Assembly: GCA_024233595.1 (NCBI GenBank)
Contig: JACKPK010000004.1
Span: 1 to 64,000 of the forward strand
Direction: 5' to 3'
DNA from: Deltaproteobacteria bacterium
GTDB taxonomy: Bacteria > UBA10199 > JADGCS01
DNA length: 64,000 nt
Part shown: in pieces, positions 44,889-53,421 of the stretch
Position numbering within the stretch: position 1 is the first letter of the stretch
How the letters are laid out: every line of letters begins with the position of its first letter
Program-made: the position numbers and the translations under genes
Notes under the pieces: generated by a model
Seen by the model: only the letters and a program-made list of their open reading frames with translations
Databases searched by the model: none
Told to the model about the DNA's origin: nothing

Positions 44889-45695
44889 ATGCAATTTCTT
44901 AACTCTTTATTTTTATTAACATTTTTAACAAATTCCTGCCTGATTTCGCCTGTTTGGGCACTTTCGGAACCAAGTTCCCCCACCCAAACAGCCAAAGCCA
45001 CAGCGGTGGCCACCAGCGATTATCAGGAATACAAGAGTTCAAAATACGCGTCGCCCAAATGGAATGAGACCGTTAAATCCGGCATGGAGGCTTTTCACGC
45101 TGAAGATTACGAAGTGGCTTACAATCTTTTGTACAAAGCTTTTAACGCCGGCTGCGAATCCCCTCTTGTTCTTTTCATGTTGGCACTCATCAACGAATAC
45201 AAAGAAACATGGTACTCGTCTCTGGAGTTTTACAAAATGGCTGAGAAAGGTTTTCAGCGCTCGCATCGCAATCACCGCTTTGCAAAAACCTTTACCGAAA
45301 ACTACGGACGCGCGCTTTACTACAGTGGAAAAAAACAAGAAGCCTTGCCGCTTTTACAAAAGGCCGCCAAGCGTAGCAAAAGTTATTGGCTTTTGAAACT
45401 CATGGGCATGATCAGCTACGAACGCGGCGACAGCAACAACGCTCTTTCTTATTTTGAACGTGCTGTGCGTGTGCCCTCTTCCGATGTGACTCAAGAAGAG
45501 CTGGTTGTGGTTTACAGCTTGCTCGGCAAACTCTTTTTACACCAAGGACAAAAAGACGGCGCGCTTCGTTACTACCAAAAAGTTTTAGAGCTAGAACCCA
45601 ATCATCCAGAAGCCAGACAGTACATCAATGCCATCAATAAACAGTACCAGAACCAACAATTGCAAAACATGATGGAAGAAATGTTGGATGAATAA
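44889..45695 (+). CDS. Exported TPR-repeat protein
   Basis: The 268-residue product has a signal peptide (cleavage near PVWA) and then TPR-like helical pairs, clearest at ALYYSGKKQEALPLLQKAAK, MGMISYERGDSNNALSYFERAV and GKLFLHQGQKDGALRYYQKVLELEPNHPEA. It ends in a Gln/Met-rich acidic tail. AGGGAAG precedes the start. TPR proteins scaffold other proteins; the partner is unknown. It is convergent with the HEPN gene, with only the stop codons between them. Confidence 0.8.
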   Translation: MQFLNSLFLLTFLTNSCLISPVWALSEPSSPTQTAKATAVATSDYQEYKSSKYASPKWNETVKSGMEAFHAEDYEVAYNLLYKAFNAGCESPLVLFMLALINEYKETWYSSLEFYKMAEKGFQRSHRNHRFAKTFTENYGRALYYSGKKQEALPLLQKAAKRSKSYWLLKLMGMISYERGDSNNALSYFERAVRVPSSDVTQEELVVVYSLLGKLFLHQGQKDGALRYYQKVLELEPNHPEARQYINAINKQYQNQQLQNMMEEMLDE

Positions 45696-46079
45696 TTAAC
45701 GAATACCTTGTTTGATGATCTTCTTTGCGTCTTTCATAAATTCTTTGGCAAGTTTAGCGTACTCATCACTTGGCACGCTAAAGTAATCGTGCGTGCTAGA
45801 ATTACGCGTATTGATGTAAGCAAGCCACTCTTCAACATTTTCGATAAACCCAAGACGACCTGCTTGTCGGATGGTTTCTTTAGGAGATGGTGCACTAACA
45901 CCCTCGTCTTCTACTTTGGCTTTTAAGGCTTTCCACGCGTACTCAACCGCAACTTCAAAAGCCTTGCTGATGGCTAAAAATTTAATATCTTCTTTTGCTT
46001 GGCCCGTTTCTTCAAAATCTATGGCATCCTTAAGATGCCTTAAAGACTCTTCAAACTTGCTCTGACTTTTTGATGCCAT
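45696..46079 (-). CDS. HEPN-domain / nucleotidyltransferase substrate-binding protein
   Basis: This 127-residue helical protein of the HI0074 type has the HEPN active-site-like motif RNSSTHDY (R-x4-H-x-Y family pattern), preceded by KAFEVAVEYAWKALKAKVEDEG. In known MNT/HEPN pairs the HEPN protein can be an RNase toxin that the MNT partner modifies. It overlaps the MNT gene by 29 bp, which strengthens the pairing. Confidence 0.85.
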   Translation of the reverse strand: MASKSQSKFEESLRHLKDAIDFEETGQAKEDIKFLAISKAFEVAVEYAWKALKAKVEDEGVSAPSPKETIRQAGRLGFIENVEEWLAYINTRNSSTHDYFSVPSDEYAKLAKEFMKDAKKIIKQGIR

Positions 46080-46527
46080 TCATGACCCCTAAAAAAAATT
46101 GTTGTGCAGAAACATTGCCTTTTAAAAACACAAAACTCTGTTGGATGTTTTGCAAAAACCAAATGGGCGCTTGATCTAAATTGACCACATCAACACTGCG
46201 AGGCAAGTTTTCACTTTTCTCATCGATCAAATTCTGAATCGAAAAAAATGTTTTTGTATCAAGCGAGCTACTGCCAGAGCTGATTCCTAAATCCCAATCA
46301 GAGTACTCTTTTTGTTTTCCACAAGCTCGCGAACCAAATAAAAAAATCGCCACACCGGGCCAGTGCTCACAAACAGAATCGAGCAAGGGTAAAATTTCTT
46401 CGATGTGTTTGATGTTGAGTAAGTTCTCTGGAACTAAAAGCGCAAGCGGATCAACCTGCAAAAGAACAAAGCTCGTAATAGGTGTCTGACAAAGGGCCAT
46501 CACCCTCATGTAATGGTGCAAAGTCAT
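46051..46527 (-). CDS. MNT-type minimal nucleotidyltransferase
   Basis: FLFGSRACGKQKEYSDWDLGI carries the GSRAxG and SDxDL-type catalytic motif of pol-beta-like minimal nucleotidyltransferases. About 60 extra N-terminal residues precede the motif, more than in typical MNT proteins. The frame is open to a TTG at 46554; the ATG at 46527 is used. It is upstream of and overlapping the HEPN gene, an antitoxin-toxin-like arrangement. The 155-bp A+T-rich stretch between 46555 and the next terminator shows no gene. Confidence 0.85.
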   Translation of the reverse strand: MTLHHYMRVMALCQTPITSFVLLQVDPLALLVPENLLNIKHIEEILPLLDSVCEHWPGVAIFLFGSRACGKQKEYSDWDLGISSGSSSLDTKTFFSIQNLIDEKSENLPRSVDVVNLDQAPIWFLQNIQQSFVFLKGNVSAQQFFLGVMNGIKKSEQV

Positions 46528-46709
46528 ACGATTAAAATGAGCCTCTTGCTCCAAAGCCGAAAAGGTTTTGAAGCCCTTTGCAACATCGCCTTTTTAAGTT
46601 GCGATTTGGAAACCACGTAGCGCATGCCTTATTTTAACCTAAAAAAGCCATTTTGTATATATTTTTATTATTTTGTAAAAATAATCATACAATTTAAGGT
46701 TTTTCAGAT

Positions 46710-46738
46710 AAAAAGCCGGTACCTTGTGGTACCGGGCT
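46710..46738 (-). terminator. Intrinsic terminator after the frameshifted gene
   Basis: Arms 46714-46723 and 46728-46738 (GGTACC core extended by AGCC and GGGCT, one bulge) close a four-base loop, followed on the minus strand by TTTTT. It stands 22 bp after the final stop of the pseudogene at 46760. Confidence 0.75.
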
Positions 46739-46759
46739 AAATAATCTTACGTGCCTGTC

Positions 46760-47428
46760 TTAACGATCGTGCAAAGCCACAATACGAGCAGCGTCTAATT
46801 TTGCAGCACGATTGCCATCATTTAGGTCATCTGTGAAGTCATCATATAAGTCGTCTTCCAAAGCCACTGTACGGCCTCATCAACTTTCAATCCAACAGTT
46901 ACGACCACCCTTAAGAACAACACCATCGCCTTGTACAGCAAGAGGGCTAATATTGCATCCTTCAAGACCCTTTTCCAAGCTAGCAATAAATTCTATGATT
47001 GAAATCACATCGATCACTGTTCGGGCTAAACGAGGGCTTTCTCCCAAGGTCCAGCCACCCATGACGCTTGCTTCTAAAACTTTTGTTGCCGCAAGCTCAC
47101 CTTCGTGCACATCTTCGGGAATACCTGGTGTCACATCTTCTGGGATTCCATAACCAACAATGCGTTTTACCCAGGCGCTTGCGCTGCCACGATGCCGCCG
47201 GGATCACGCGCCAGAAACGAAACCTGAATGGCCTGAGGACTCACTTGAGTAAAACCATCGCCCTTGCACAGCAAGAGGGCTAATATTGCATGTATCAGAA
47301 GAAGCGGCATAAAAAGAATTATTATTAGCCGCTTGTGTTGGGGCTGTGTAACCACCTTTGAGTGTGATGGCTGATGGTTGAGTGTACCCGCCTTTTACAG
47401 CAAGACCAATTGGATTGATTGCGCCCAT
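46760..47428 (-). pseudogene. Frameshifted gene with repeated CNISPLAVQGDG segment
   Basis: An AGGAGG site precedes an ATG at 47428 and a terminator follows, but the frame is broken. The first part (MGAINPIGLAVKGGYTQPSA, ITLKGGYTAP) reaches CNISPLAVQG and then shifts because GGGCGATGG has one G more than the second copy GGCGATGG. The expected continuation DGFTQVSPQAIQVSFLARDP is in the next frame. A further shift leads to VKRIVGYGIPEDVTPGIPED ... GCNISPLAVQGDGVVLKGG, followed by two adjacent TGA codons, after which TVALEDDLYDDFTDDLNDGN continues to HDR-stop in the same frame. No family is recognised. Confidence 0.72.
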
Positions 47429-47544
47429 GGAATCCTCCTAAAAATTATTAGTAATGTCGCCTTATCAATGCCCCACCTCTCCAGGCAAAAGACAATCAAA
47501 TATAAACCTATGATTTTTTTTGTTTTATATGCTATCTAACCAGC

Positions 47545-47802
47545 ATGCTCGGAGTTGGTTTTACAGAAATATTAGTTGTGCTGCTCATCGCCTTTTTATT
47601 TGTGGGACCCAAACGACTTGCCGAAATGAGTCATGAGGTCGGAAAATGGGTGGGCAAGCTGCGCGCGGAATTCAAAACCGTGAAAGAAACCCAATTTAAA
47701 AATTGGGACAACGCCCCCTTCTACGAACCCAAGGTCGAAATGAACCAATCTTTGGAAGAGTTAAAAAGAAAAGAAAAATCTAAAGACTCAAATTCAAACT
47801 AA
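47545..47802 (+). CDS. tatB: Twin-arginine translocase TatA/TatB family protein
   Basis: One N-terminal helix (MLGVGFTEILVVLLIAFLFV) is followed by the GPKRLAEM hinge and an amphipathic helix, the layout of TatA/TatB. The 85-residue length and the EILVVLLIAFLFVGPKRL spelling lean towards TatB. It would help export folded proteins such as the Rieske subunit. No tatC is in the window. Its 3' end overlaps the HIT gene end by nine bases. Confidence 0.85.
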   Translation: MLGVGFTEILVVLLIAFLFVGPKRLAEMSHEVGKWVGKLRAEFKTVKETQFKNWDNAPFYEPKVEMNQSLEELKRKEKSKDSNSN

Positions 47803-48303
47803 ATCAAACTCGGTTTTTAATTTTATATAAGTTTTTTTGATGTGTTCCATCATCACACGCAAATTTGCCACAACAGGCATGAAGTTATGATCCCCACTCC
47901 ACCTTGGGACAATGTGATAATGCAAATGCTCTTTTATGCCCGCACCAGCAGCCTCACCCAGATTCATACCGATGTTGAAACCATGAGGCTTAGCGATTTT
48001 TTTTAATACCTTGGTGCAAAGAGACAAAAGCTCGCCCATTTCTTGATGCTCTTCTGAAGTGAGTTTGGAAAAATCGCTGAGATGACGGTTGGGGATCACC
48101 ATGAGGTGCGCGTTGGCATAAGGGTATTTGTTCATGATGATGTAAGCGTGTTGCCCACGATACAACACCAGATTTTTTTGACTTGCACGCCCCTTTTGGG
48201 CTTCGCAAAAAACACAAGCACCCTTGGCCTTTTTGGATTTATCAGCCACATGCTCTAGAATGTATTCCAGACGCCAAGGCGCCCAAATGCGCTGATCACT
48301 CAT
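47794..48303 (-). CDS. HIT-family nucleotide hydrolase/phosphorylase
   Basis: HLHYHIVPRW is the histidine triad (HxHxH), and the N-terminal APWRLEYI and CVFC match the AP4A-phosphorylase/HIT group seen in many bacteria. MNKYPYANAHLMVIPNRHL is also family-typical. It overlaps the IHF gene by four bases and ends the rpsA-sppA-ihf operon. Confidence 0.93.
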   Translation of the reverse strand: MSDQRIWAPWRLEYILEHVADKSKKAKGACVFCEAQKGRASQKNLVLYRGQHAYIIMNKYPYANAHLMVIPNRHLSDFSKLTSEEHQEMGELLSLCTKVLKKIAKPHGFNIGMNLGEAAGAGIKEHLHYHIVPRWSGDHNFMPVVANLRVMMEHIKKTYIKLKTEFDLV

Positions 48304-48662
48304 GAATTCACAACACGCTGTGCTGGATTTCCAGAGAGCGTTTGCGTTTTATCCGCGTTGTCTTGATTCTGCTCACCGAGAAAAGCATCGTTCACGCGAT
48401 CCTTTAGTTCTTTGCCAACTTTGAAGAAAGGCACCTTGCGATTTTTAACATAAACAGTCGCACCTGTTTTGGGATTACGCCCCTGACGCGCAGGACGTTC
48501 GCGCACTTCAAAAGTGCCAAAACCACGCAATTCAATGCGGTCGCCATTTTGCAAGGCTTCTGTCATTTTGTTAAACATGGTGTCCACAATGATTTCGACT
48601 TCGTTGCGAGACAAACTTTTTAGGTGTTCACTAAGCTGTTCAATCAATTCACTTTTGGTCAT
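48300..48662 (-). CDS. ihfB: Integration host factor / HU-like DNA-binding protein
   Basis: MTKSELIEQLSEHLKSLSRN and RIELRGFGTFEVRERPARQGRNP are the IHF beta-type signatures, including the DNA-bending arm with RNPKTG. A 25-residue polar tail (GEQNQDNADKTQTLSG) extends beyond the usual 95 residues. The neighbouring rpsA supports the ihfB assignment, since rpsA-ihfB adjacency is classical. Confidence 0.92.
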   Translation of the reverse strand: MTKSELIEQLSEHLKSLSRNEVEIIVDTMFNKMTEALQNGDRIELRGFGTFEVRERPARQGRNPKTGATVYVKNRKVPFFKVGKELKDRVNDAFLGEQNQDNADKTQTLSGNPAQRVVNS

Positions 48663-48687
48663 GATGTTCCTCGTTTTTTGAACTCTC

Positions 48688-49596
48688 TTAGTAGCGCGCT
48701 TTTGATAGGTTCTTCATCTTCCAACCAGGAAGAGAATGAGAGAGTAAAAAGCGCTCCACAATGAGATGTGTTAACTCTGATTTTTGATTTCCAAAAAACT
48801 CTTCAAATGCTGTTGGCTCTTTGGGCCACAACACTTTTGTTGACTCTGGCAAACCGGCCAATTTTTTGGCCGCAGAAATAGCCTTATAATAATTTCCCAA
48901 CTCATCGACCAGCTTTAATTCTAAAGCCTGACGTCCTGTGTAAACACGGCCTTCTGCCAAATGATGCATTTCGGCGATTGGGATGTTGCGGTTAACCGCC
49001 ACGGCCTCAACAAATTGTTCATACATATCATCTGTAAGGTGCTGCAAATACTGACGATCGCGCTCTGTTAATTCTTTAAAAGGACTACCGGTGTTTTTAA
49101 ACTTACCACTTTTGATCACACGTGGTTCAATTTTTAAGGTCTTAGCCAGTTCTTTAAGACCAAACATTTCCATGATCACACCAATGCTACCGGTGATGGT
49201 GCCCGGATTAGCCACAATGTGATCAGAGGCACACGCAATGTAATAAGCACCACTAGCAGCCACGGCTCCCATAGAAGCGACTACTTTTTTGTGCTTTTTT
49301 AATTCTAAAACTTGTTCGTAAATTTCTTGAGAAGGCCCCACTGCCCCACCAGGAGAATCCAAACGCAAGACAACAGCCTGCACAACAGAACTATCTTGAT
49401 ACTCTTTTAGGTCTTTTAAGATTTCTTTGGATTCAAAAATTGGTCCTGTGATTTCAACAATAGCCACAGGCTCGTGCCCACGAAAGGCCGGCAAGCCACC
49501 ACCCGAAAAAGCAGCAGCTAAAATAAAAAGCAGGAACAGCCCAAATAGGGCTATTCCTGCCAAAATAATAAAAATGACGACTGACCGTTTCTTCAT
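48688..49596 (-). CDS. sppA: Signal peptide peptidase SppA
   Basis: This S49-family membrane protease degrades cleaved signal peptides. It has an N-terminal anchor (VVIFIILAGIALFGLFLLFI). RLDSPGGAVGPSQEIYEQV, MGAVAASGAYYIACASDHIVA (the Ser nucleophile) and SGKFKNTGSPFKELT (the Lys base) are visible. The single-domain 302-residue form is the short SppA. It lies between rpsA and ihfB. Confidence 0.94.
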   Translation of the reverse strand: MKKRSVVIFIILAGIALFGLFLLFILAAAFSGGGLPAFRGHEPVAIVEITGPIFESKEILKDLKEYQDSSVVQAVVLRLDSPGGAVGPSQEIYEQVLELKKHKKVVASMGAVAASGAYYIACASDHIVANPGTITGSIGVIMEMFGLKELAKTLKIEPRVIKSGKFKNTGSPFKELTERDRQYLQHLTDDMYEQFVEAVAVNRNIPIAEMHHLAEGRVYTGRQALELKLVDELGNYYKAISAAKKLAGLPESTKVLWPKEPTAFEEFFGNQKSELTHLIVERFLLSHSLPGWKMKNLSKARY

Positions 49597-49612
49597 TTTT
49601 AACGCTGGTTAA

Positions 49613-51280
49613 TTAGTCTTTTTTCATAAGATCTTGGAAAGTCACAGAAGCATCGCCCTGTTTATCCAAGAACTCTTTCATGTTTTCACGTTCTTGACGT
49701 TTCACCAACATCTTAACGGAAACAACCATTTTACGATCACGGTCATCGAATTTTTTGACCTGAGCGTCGACATCGTCGCCTTCTTTGAAGTGAGCTTTGT
49801 ACTCAGCACGGCTCACACCAGTTTCAGAGATTGGCAAGAAAGCCACTTGCTCTGCGTCAACGCGAATATCAACACCCTTGTCACCAACTTTTTCGACTTT
49901 ACCTTTTATCTCAGAGCCAATTGGGAATTTTCTCATGAGTTGTGCAAAAGGATCGTCAGAAAGTTGTTTTAATCCAAGAGTGAACTTTTGGTTTTCTTTG
50001 TCGATGTTAACAACTTGGCATTTGATTTGCTGACCTTTTTGGAAGTCATCATTTGGCCATTTGTAGTCTTTCTCCCAAGAGATATCAGACACGTGAATCA
50101 AGCCATCGATGCTTTCGTCGTCGATGCCAACAAAAATACCAAAGTCTGTGATGTTGCGGATGCTACCTTCAACAACAGATCCAACAGGGTATTTTTGGTG
50201 CAAGACATCCCAAGGATTCGGTTCAAGCTGTTTAAGGCCCAAAGCGATTTTGCGGTTAGCAAGATCAACGTCCAACACAACCGATTCGACTTCGTCGCCC
50301 ACTTTAACGACTTTGCTTGGGTGCTTGATTTTTTTGTTCCAAGACAACTCAGAAATGTGGATCAAGCCTTCAATGCCATCTTCGATTTCAACGAACACGC
50401 CGTAATCTGTAAGAGACACAACCTTGCCTTTGACTTTATCGCCAACAGCAAATTTACCATCAGATTTTGTCCAAGGATCTTCAGAAAGTTGTTTAAGACC
50501 CAAAGAGACTTTTTGAGATTTGGCATCGTACTTAAGAACAACAACGTCGATTTCATCGTTGATTTTAAGAACTTCGCTTGGGTGATTGATACGGCCCCAA
50601 GTGAGGTCAGTGATGTGCAAGAGACCATCGATACCACCCAAATCAATGAACGCGCCGTAGTCAGTGATGTTTTTCACTGTACCCCGAATGATTTGACCTT
50701 CTTCGATGTTTTCCAAAATATCACGACGAAGCGTTTCGCGCTCTGCTTCCAAAATAGCACGACGAGACAACACAATGTTGCCTTTGGCTTTGTTGAGCTT
50801 TAAGATCTTAAAGCTGTATTTATTGCCAATGAGCTTGTCTAAACTTTTAACTGGTTTAAGATCGATTTGGCTTCCTGGTAAGAAAGCTTTGATGCCACCC
50901 AAATTAACAGACAAACCGCCTTTTACTTTGTTGACAACCAAACCATCGATCATTTCGTCTTTATCGTGAACGCTTTCAACACGGTTCCATGCCTCTACAG
51001 CATCGGCACGCTCTTTTGATAAGACAATGTGGCCATCTGAATCTTCAAGTTCTTCCACAACCACTTTCACTTCGTCACCAGACTCAGTGGCGATCTCGCC
51101 ATCAAGGTTGCGGAATTCTTCGATGTCGATAAAACCTTCTGATTTGAAACCAACATTCACAACGACATAATCGCGCAAAATTTTGCTAACAGAACCAGTG
51201 ATCACATCACCTTCTTTGATGTTCAGTTCGCTGTATTTGGCTTCAAATAGTTTACTAAATTCACTTGCTTGTGCAGTCAT
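49613..51280 (-). CDS. rpsA: 30S ribosomal protein S1
   Basis: It has six S1 RNA-binding repeats, beginning near residues 20, 105, 190, 275, 362 and 450 (for example EGQIIRGTVKNITDYGAFID and VGDKVKGKVVSLTDYGVFVE). The last two are more divergent. The start at 51280 (MTAQASEF) has a GGGAG site; the frame runs 33 codons further without support. It has its own promoter and a structured leader, and heads the operon with sppA, ihfB and the HIT gene. Confidence 0.96.
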   Translation of the reverse strand: MTAQASEFSKLFEAKYSELNIKEGDVITGSVSKILRDYVVVNVGFKSEGFIDIEEFRNLDGEIATESGDEVKVVVEELEDSDGHIVLSKERADAVEAWNRVESVHDKDEMIDGLVVNKVKGGLSVNLGGIKAFLPGSQIDLKPVKSLDKLIGNKYSFKILKLNKAKGNIVLSRRAILEAERETLRRDILENIEEGQIIRGTVKNITDYGAFIDLGGIDGLLHITDLTWGRINHPSEVLKINDEIDVVVLKYDAKSQKVSLGLKQLSEDPWTKSDGKFAVGDKVKGKVVSLTDYGVFVEIEDGIEGLIHISELSWNKKIKHPSKVVKVGDEVESVVLDVDLANRKIALGLKQLEPNPWDVLHQKYPVGSVVEGSIRNITDFGIFVGIDDESIDGLIHVSDISWEKDYKWPNDDFQKGQQIKCQVVNIDKENQKFTLGLKQLSDDPFAQLMRKFPIGSEIKGKVEKVGDKGVDIRVDAEQVAFLPISETGVSRAEYKAHFKEGDDVDAQVKKFDDRDRKMVVSVKMLVKRQERENMKEFLDKQGDASVTFQDLMKKD

Positions 51281-51440
51281 TTTTAAATCTCCCTTTCTTG
51301 GGAAAATGAGTTCTTTTGTTTTAAGTGGCAACGCAACCCATTTGCGAAACCAAGACAAAAACCGGGGGCTCAACCCCAAAACAAATTGATTGAGAAACCC
51401 GAAAAATAACGAAATTTTCGGCTCTCTAAAATGGAGGCGC

Positions 51441-51470
51441 TTTATATCTAATACTCTTTCTTTATGTCAA
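51441..51470 (-). promoter_or_regulatory. Promoter for rpsA
   Basis: TTGACA (51470-51465), 18-bp spacer and TATAAA (51446-51441) on the minus strand. The leader of about 155 nt contains a CCGAAAA/TTTTCGG hairpin (51400-51422) and a smaller GGGG/CCCC hairpin near 51364-51377. Confidence 0.75.
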
Positions 51471-51496
51471 TGAAAGAACGGCCTGTTAAAGCCTGA

Positions 51497-51922
51497 TTAT
51501 TGCTTTATTTTTTGGGGGTTTACGACGATTTCGTACTGATCTTGGTCTTTGTTTTTCTTGAACTTTCGCAAGTTCCCAGCGGCCTTGTCCTTATTATAGA
51601 GCTGTTCCTCATAGGGTTGCAGCATGAGGTCGCCATTAAAATCGTAGGGTTTTTGCTTCTTTTTTTTGGCCAAGGGATAACCAAAGTGCTTGTGGGTTTG
51701 GTACAAAGAGAGCTCATAACGATTCAAAACGCCATCTTCATCGCGATCAAAATGCTTCATGACCTTGCCTTTGACTTTGGCCGCCGTGTTGTAACGCGGG
51801 TGAGTTGCGTTTGCGACAGCGGGCAAAAAACTCACACCGCCCCAAACCAGCAAGGACAAAAACAACAAGAGAAGTTGCTTTGACAATGAAACCTGTGTTT
51901 GTGATGTGTTTTGAGTCGGCAC
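51497..51922 (-). CDS. Exported EF-hand protein
   Basis: The 141-residue protein has a signal-like hydrophobic segment at residues 16-38 (cleavage near VANA). FDRDEDGVLNRYEL is a canonical calcium-binding EF-hand loop and YDFNGDLMLQPYE a second, less regular one. A basic KKKKQK stretch separates them. It is probably a periplasmic or secreted calcium-binding protein. It sits alone upstream of rpsA. Confidence 0.75.
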   Translation of the reverse strand: MPTQNTSQTQVSLSKQLLLLFLSLLVWGGVSFLPAVANATHPRYNTAAKVKGKVMKHFDRDEDGVLNRYELSLYQTHKHFGYPLAKKKKQKPYDFNGDLMLQPYEEQLYNKDKAAGNLRKFKKNKDQDQYEIVVNPQKIKQ

Positions 51923-51966
51923 TGCCTACGAAAAATCATGGTTAAGTGCGAATAGCAATCAATAAA

Positions 51967-52473
51967 ATGACAACAGAACAAACAATAAAATCCTGGCTGG
52001 CCAACAACCCCTTTGTATTTCAGCACCGCTTTGATCAAGACATTCTGACTCTGATCGAAAGAGCCAGCGCAAAAGCCATTCAGATCAAGATCTCGTCGAT
52101 CACACAACACAGGATCAAAAATCACCCACAAGGTTTGGGGCAATACTTAAACCTTGTGATTGATGATCATCACGAAGTGGTGCTTTGCCACGCCGGCCTA
52201 GCCTTTTCGCCTTCGTTTTTAAACACAGGCCCCTTGCCCGATGCGCCTGCGGTGACTTGTTTAACCGACTACCACAACCTCAAAGGGCAACTGTCAGCCT
52301 TGTTACAAGAAGAAGACCGGCGCCGAGAAGCCTTGGGGCTTTTTCAAATCCTGATCAGCATTTTAGATGGAGCAAAACTTGTTGGTTTTGATGTGGGGCT
52401 AGAGGAAGAAGAATTAGACAAGTGGCTAACAGAGTTCGAAAAGAATTTTGGCAAAAGCCATTCCCCGGAATAA
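51967..52473 (+). CDS. Unrecognised 168-residue protein
   Basis: Start taken at ATG 51967 (MTTEQTIKSW); a GTG at 51946 would add seven residues. There is no signal or membrane helix. It contains YLNLVIDDHHEVVLCHAGLA and an acidic helical C-terminus (GLEEEELDKWLTEFEKNFGK). It is divergent from the EF-hand gene. Function unknown. Confidence 0.55.
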   Translation: MTTEQTIKSWLANNPFVFQHRFDQDILTLIERASAKAIQIKISSITQHRIKNHPQGLGQYLNLVIDDHHEVVLCHAGLAFSPSFLNTGPLPDAPAVTCLTDYHNLKGQLSALLQEEDRRREALGLFQILISILDGAKLVGFDVGLEEEELDKWLTEFEKNFGKSHSPE

Positions 52474-52543
52474 AGATTCCCTGGACAAAACAAGAAGCCA
52501 TTTTTATTTTAAACGTGTTTAAAACAAATTTTTGGGGATCCTT

Positions 52544-53077
52544 ATGAAATTAAAAAAACAAAGCCTTGTTATTGTTCTGCTCGCGTTCTTTAGCTTGCCC
52601 GTTCTGGCCCAAGCGCCCGACACAACAGCAGCAAAAACAAACGACAAAGGCATCATTTTGCAAGATCCCAACCGTGGCATCACCATCGAAGCCCCCAATG
52701 CATCGTGGGGAGTCAATGCCGGCAAGTACACCATTAGCCTCAACCACGTCTCTTTTTTTGATGCGCACGTCACCCTCAAAAAAAGTTGGTATTCGGTGAC
52801 AACAGCGCAAGAGGCTTACGAAAAACGCAAAGCGAGTTTAAAGTCCTACATGCCAGGAGCGGTGTTTTTAAAAGAAAACGAAAAGCTTTCTATTGGTGAC
52901 AACGTGGCCGCCATGTCGATGATTTACAAAAACCCCAGCGACCTTAAGGTCCTGCGCGAGATTGTCTTTGTTCACCGCGGCCAACCCTATGAGTTGGTGT
53001 TTCAGGCCAAAGACGAAAACTTCCAAAAGGTAAAAGAAGAATTCGGATTCATTTTGGAAAATTTGAAGTTGTTTTAA
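52544..53077 (+). CDS. Exported protein of unknown function
   Basis: The start at 52544 (MKLKKQSLVIVLLAFF) gives a clean signal peptide ending LPVLAQA, with GGGG 11 bases upstream. The mature 155 residues include GITIEAPNASWGVNAGKYTI and LREIVFVHRGQPYELVFQAK, an alternating beta pattern reminiscent of small periplasmic PsbP/MOG1-like folds, which is speculative. Confidence 0.6.
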   Translation: MKLKKQSLVIVLLAFFSLPVLAQAPDTTAAKTNDKGIILQDPNRGITIEAPNASWGVNAGKYTISLNHVSFFDAHVTLKKSWYSVTTAQEAYEKRKASLKSYMPGAVFLKENEKLSIGDNVAAMSMIYKNPSDLKVLREIVFVHRGQPYELVFQAKDENFQKVKEEFGFILENLKLF

Positions 53078-53084
53078 AATAGAG

Positions 53085-53113
53085 TTGCAATGTATATCGA
53101 TATTCGATATAAT
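53085..53113 (+). promoter_or_regulatory. higBA promoter with overlapping palindromic operator
   Basis: TTGCAA (53085-53090), 17-bp spacer and TATAAT (53108-53113). A 19-bp inverted repeat, TATATCGA-TAT-TCGATATA (53093-53111), covers the spacer and overlaps the -10. This is the expected arrangement for autorepression by the HigA antitoxin. Confidence 0.8.
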
Positions 53114-53118
53114 CACAT

Positions 53119-53409
53119 ATGATTGTTAGCATTCGAGCTGGGCTGACCCAAGATATCTTTGATGGTAAAAATAGCAAGCAAGCTCGCAAACTAGATGCGA
53201 TGCTCCACTCTAAAGCACAAAGATTATTGGATCAAATTAACGCAGCGCCATCAATAGAAGTTTTAAGAGTTCCTCCTGGAAACCGTTTAGAGAAACTCAC
53301 TGGCAATTTAAAAAATTACTGGAGCGTGCGCATTAATAATCAATGGAGAATTATATTTAAGTGGGAAAACAACAATGCCCATGATGTTTGCATCATCGAT
53401 TATCATTAA
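53119..53409 (+). CDS. higB: HigB-type toxin (RelE superfamily)
   Basis: This 96-residue protein has HigB/plasmid-maintenance-killer features: KNSKQARKL, RLDQIN-like helix, PPGNRLEKLTGNLKNYWSVR and NNQWRIIFKW, ending VCIIDYH. RelE-type toxins cleave mRNA on the ribosome. The toxin gene precedes the antitoxin, as is typical of higBA, and starts six bases after the -10 box, so translation may be nearly leaderless. Confidence 0.9.
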   Translation: MIVSIRAGLTQDIFDGKNSKQARKLDAMLHSKAQRLLDQINAAPSIEVLRVPPGNRLEKLTGNLKNYWSVRINNQWRIIFKWENNNAHDVCIIDYH

Positions 53410-53421
53410 AAGGAAATTTTT

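Noticed and set aside
51281..51379. Upstream extension of rpsA (33 codons)
   Set aside because: The true start has a GGGAG site and family-typical MTAQASEF; the extension covers leader hairpins.
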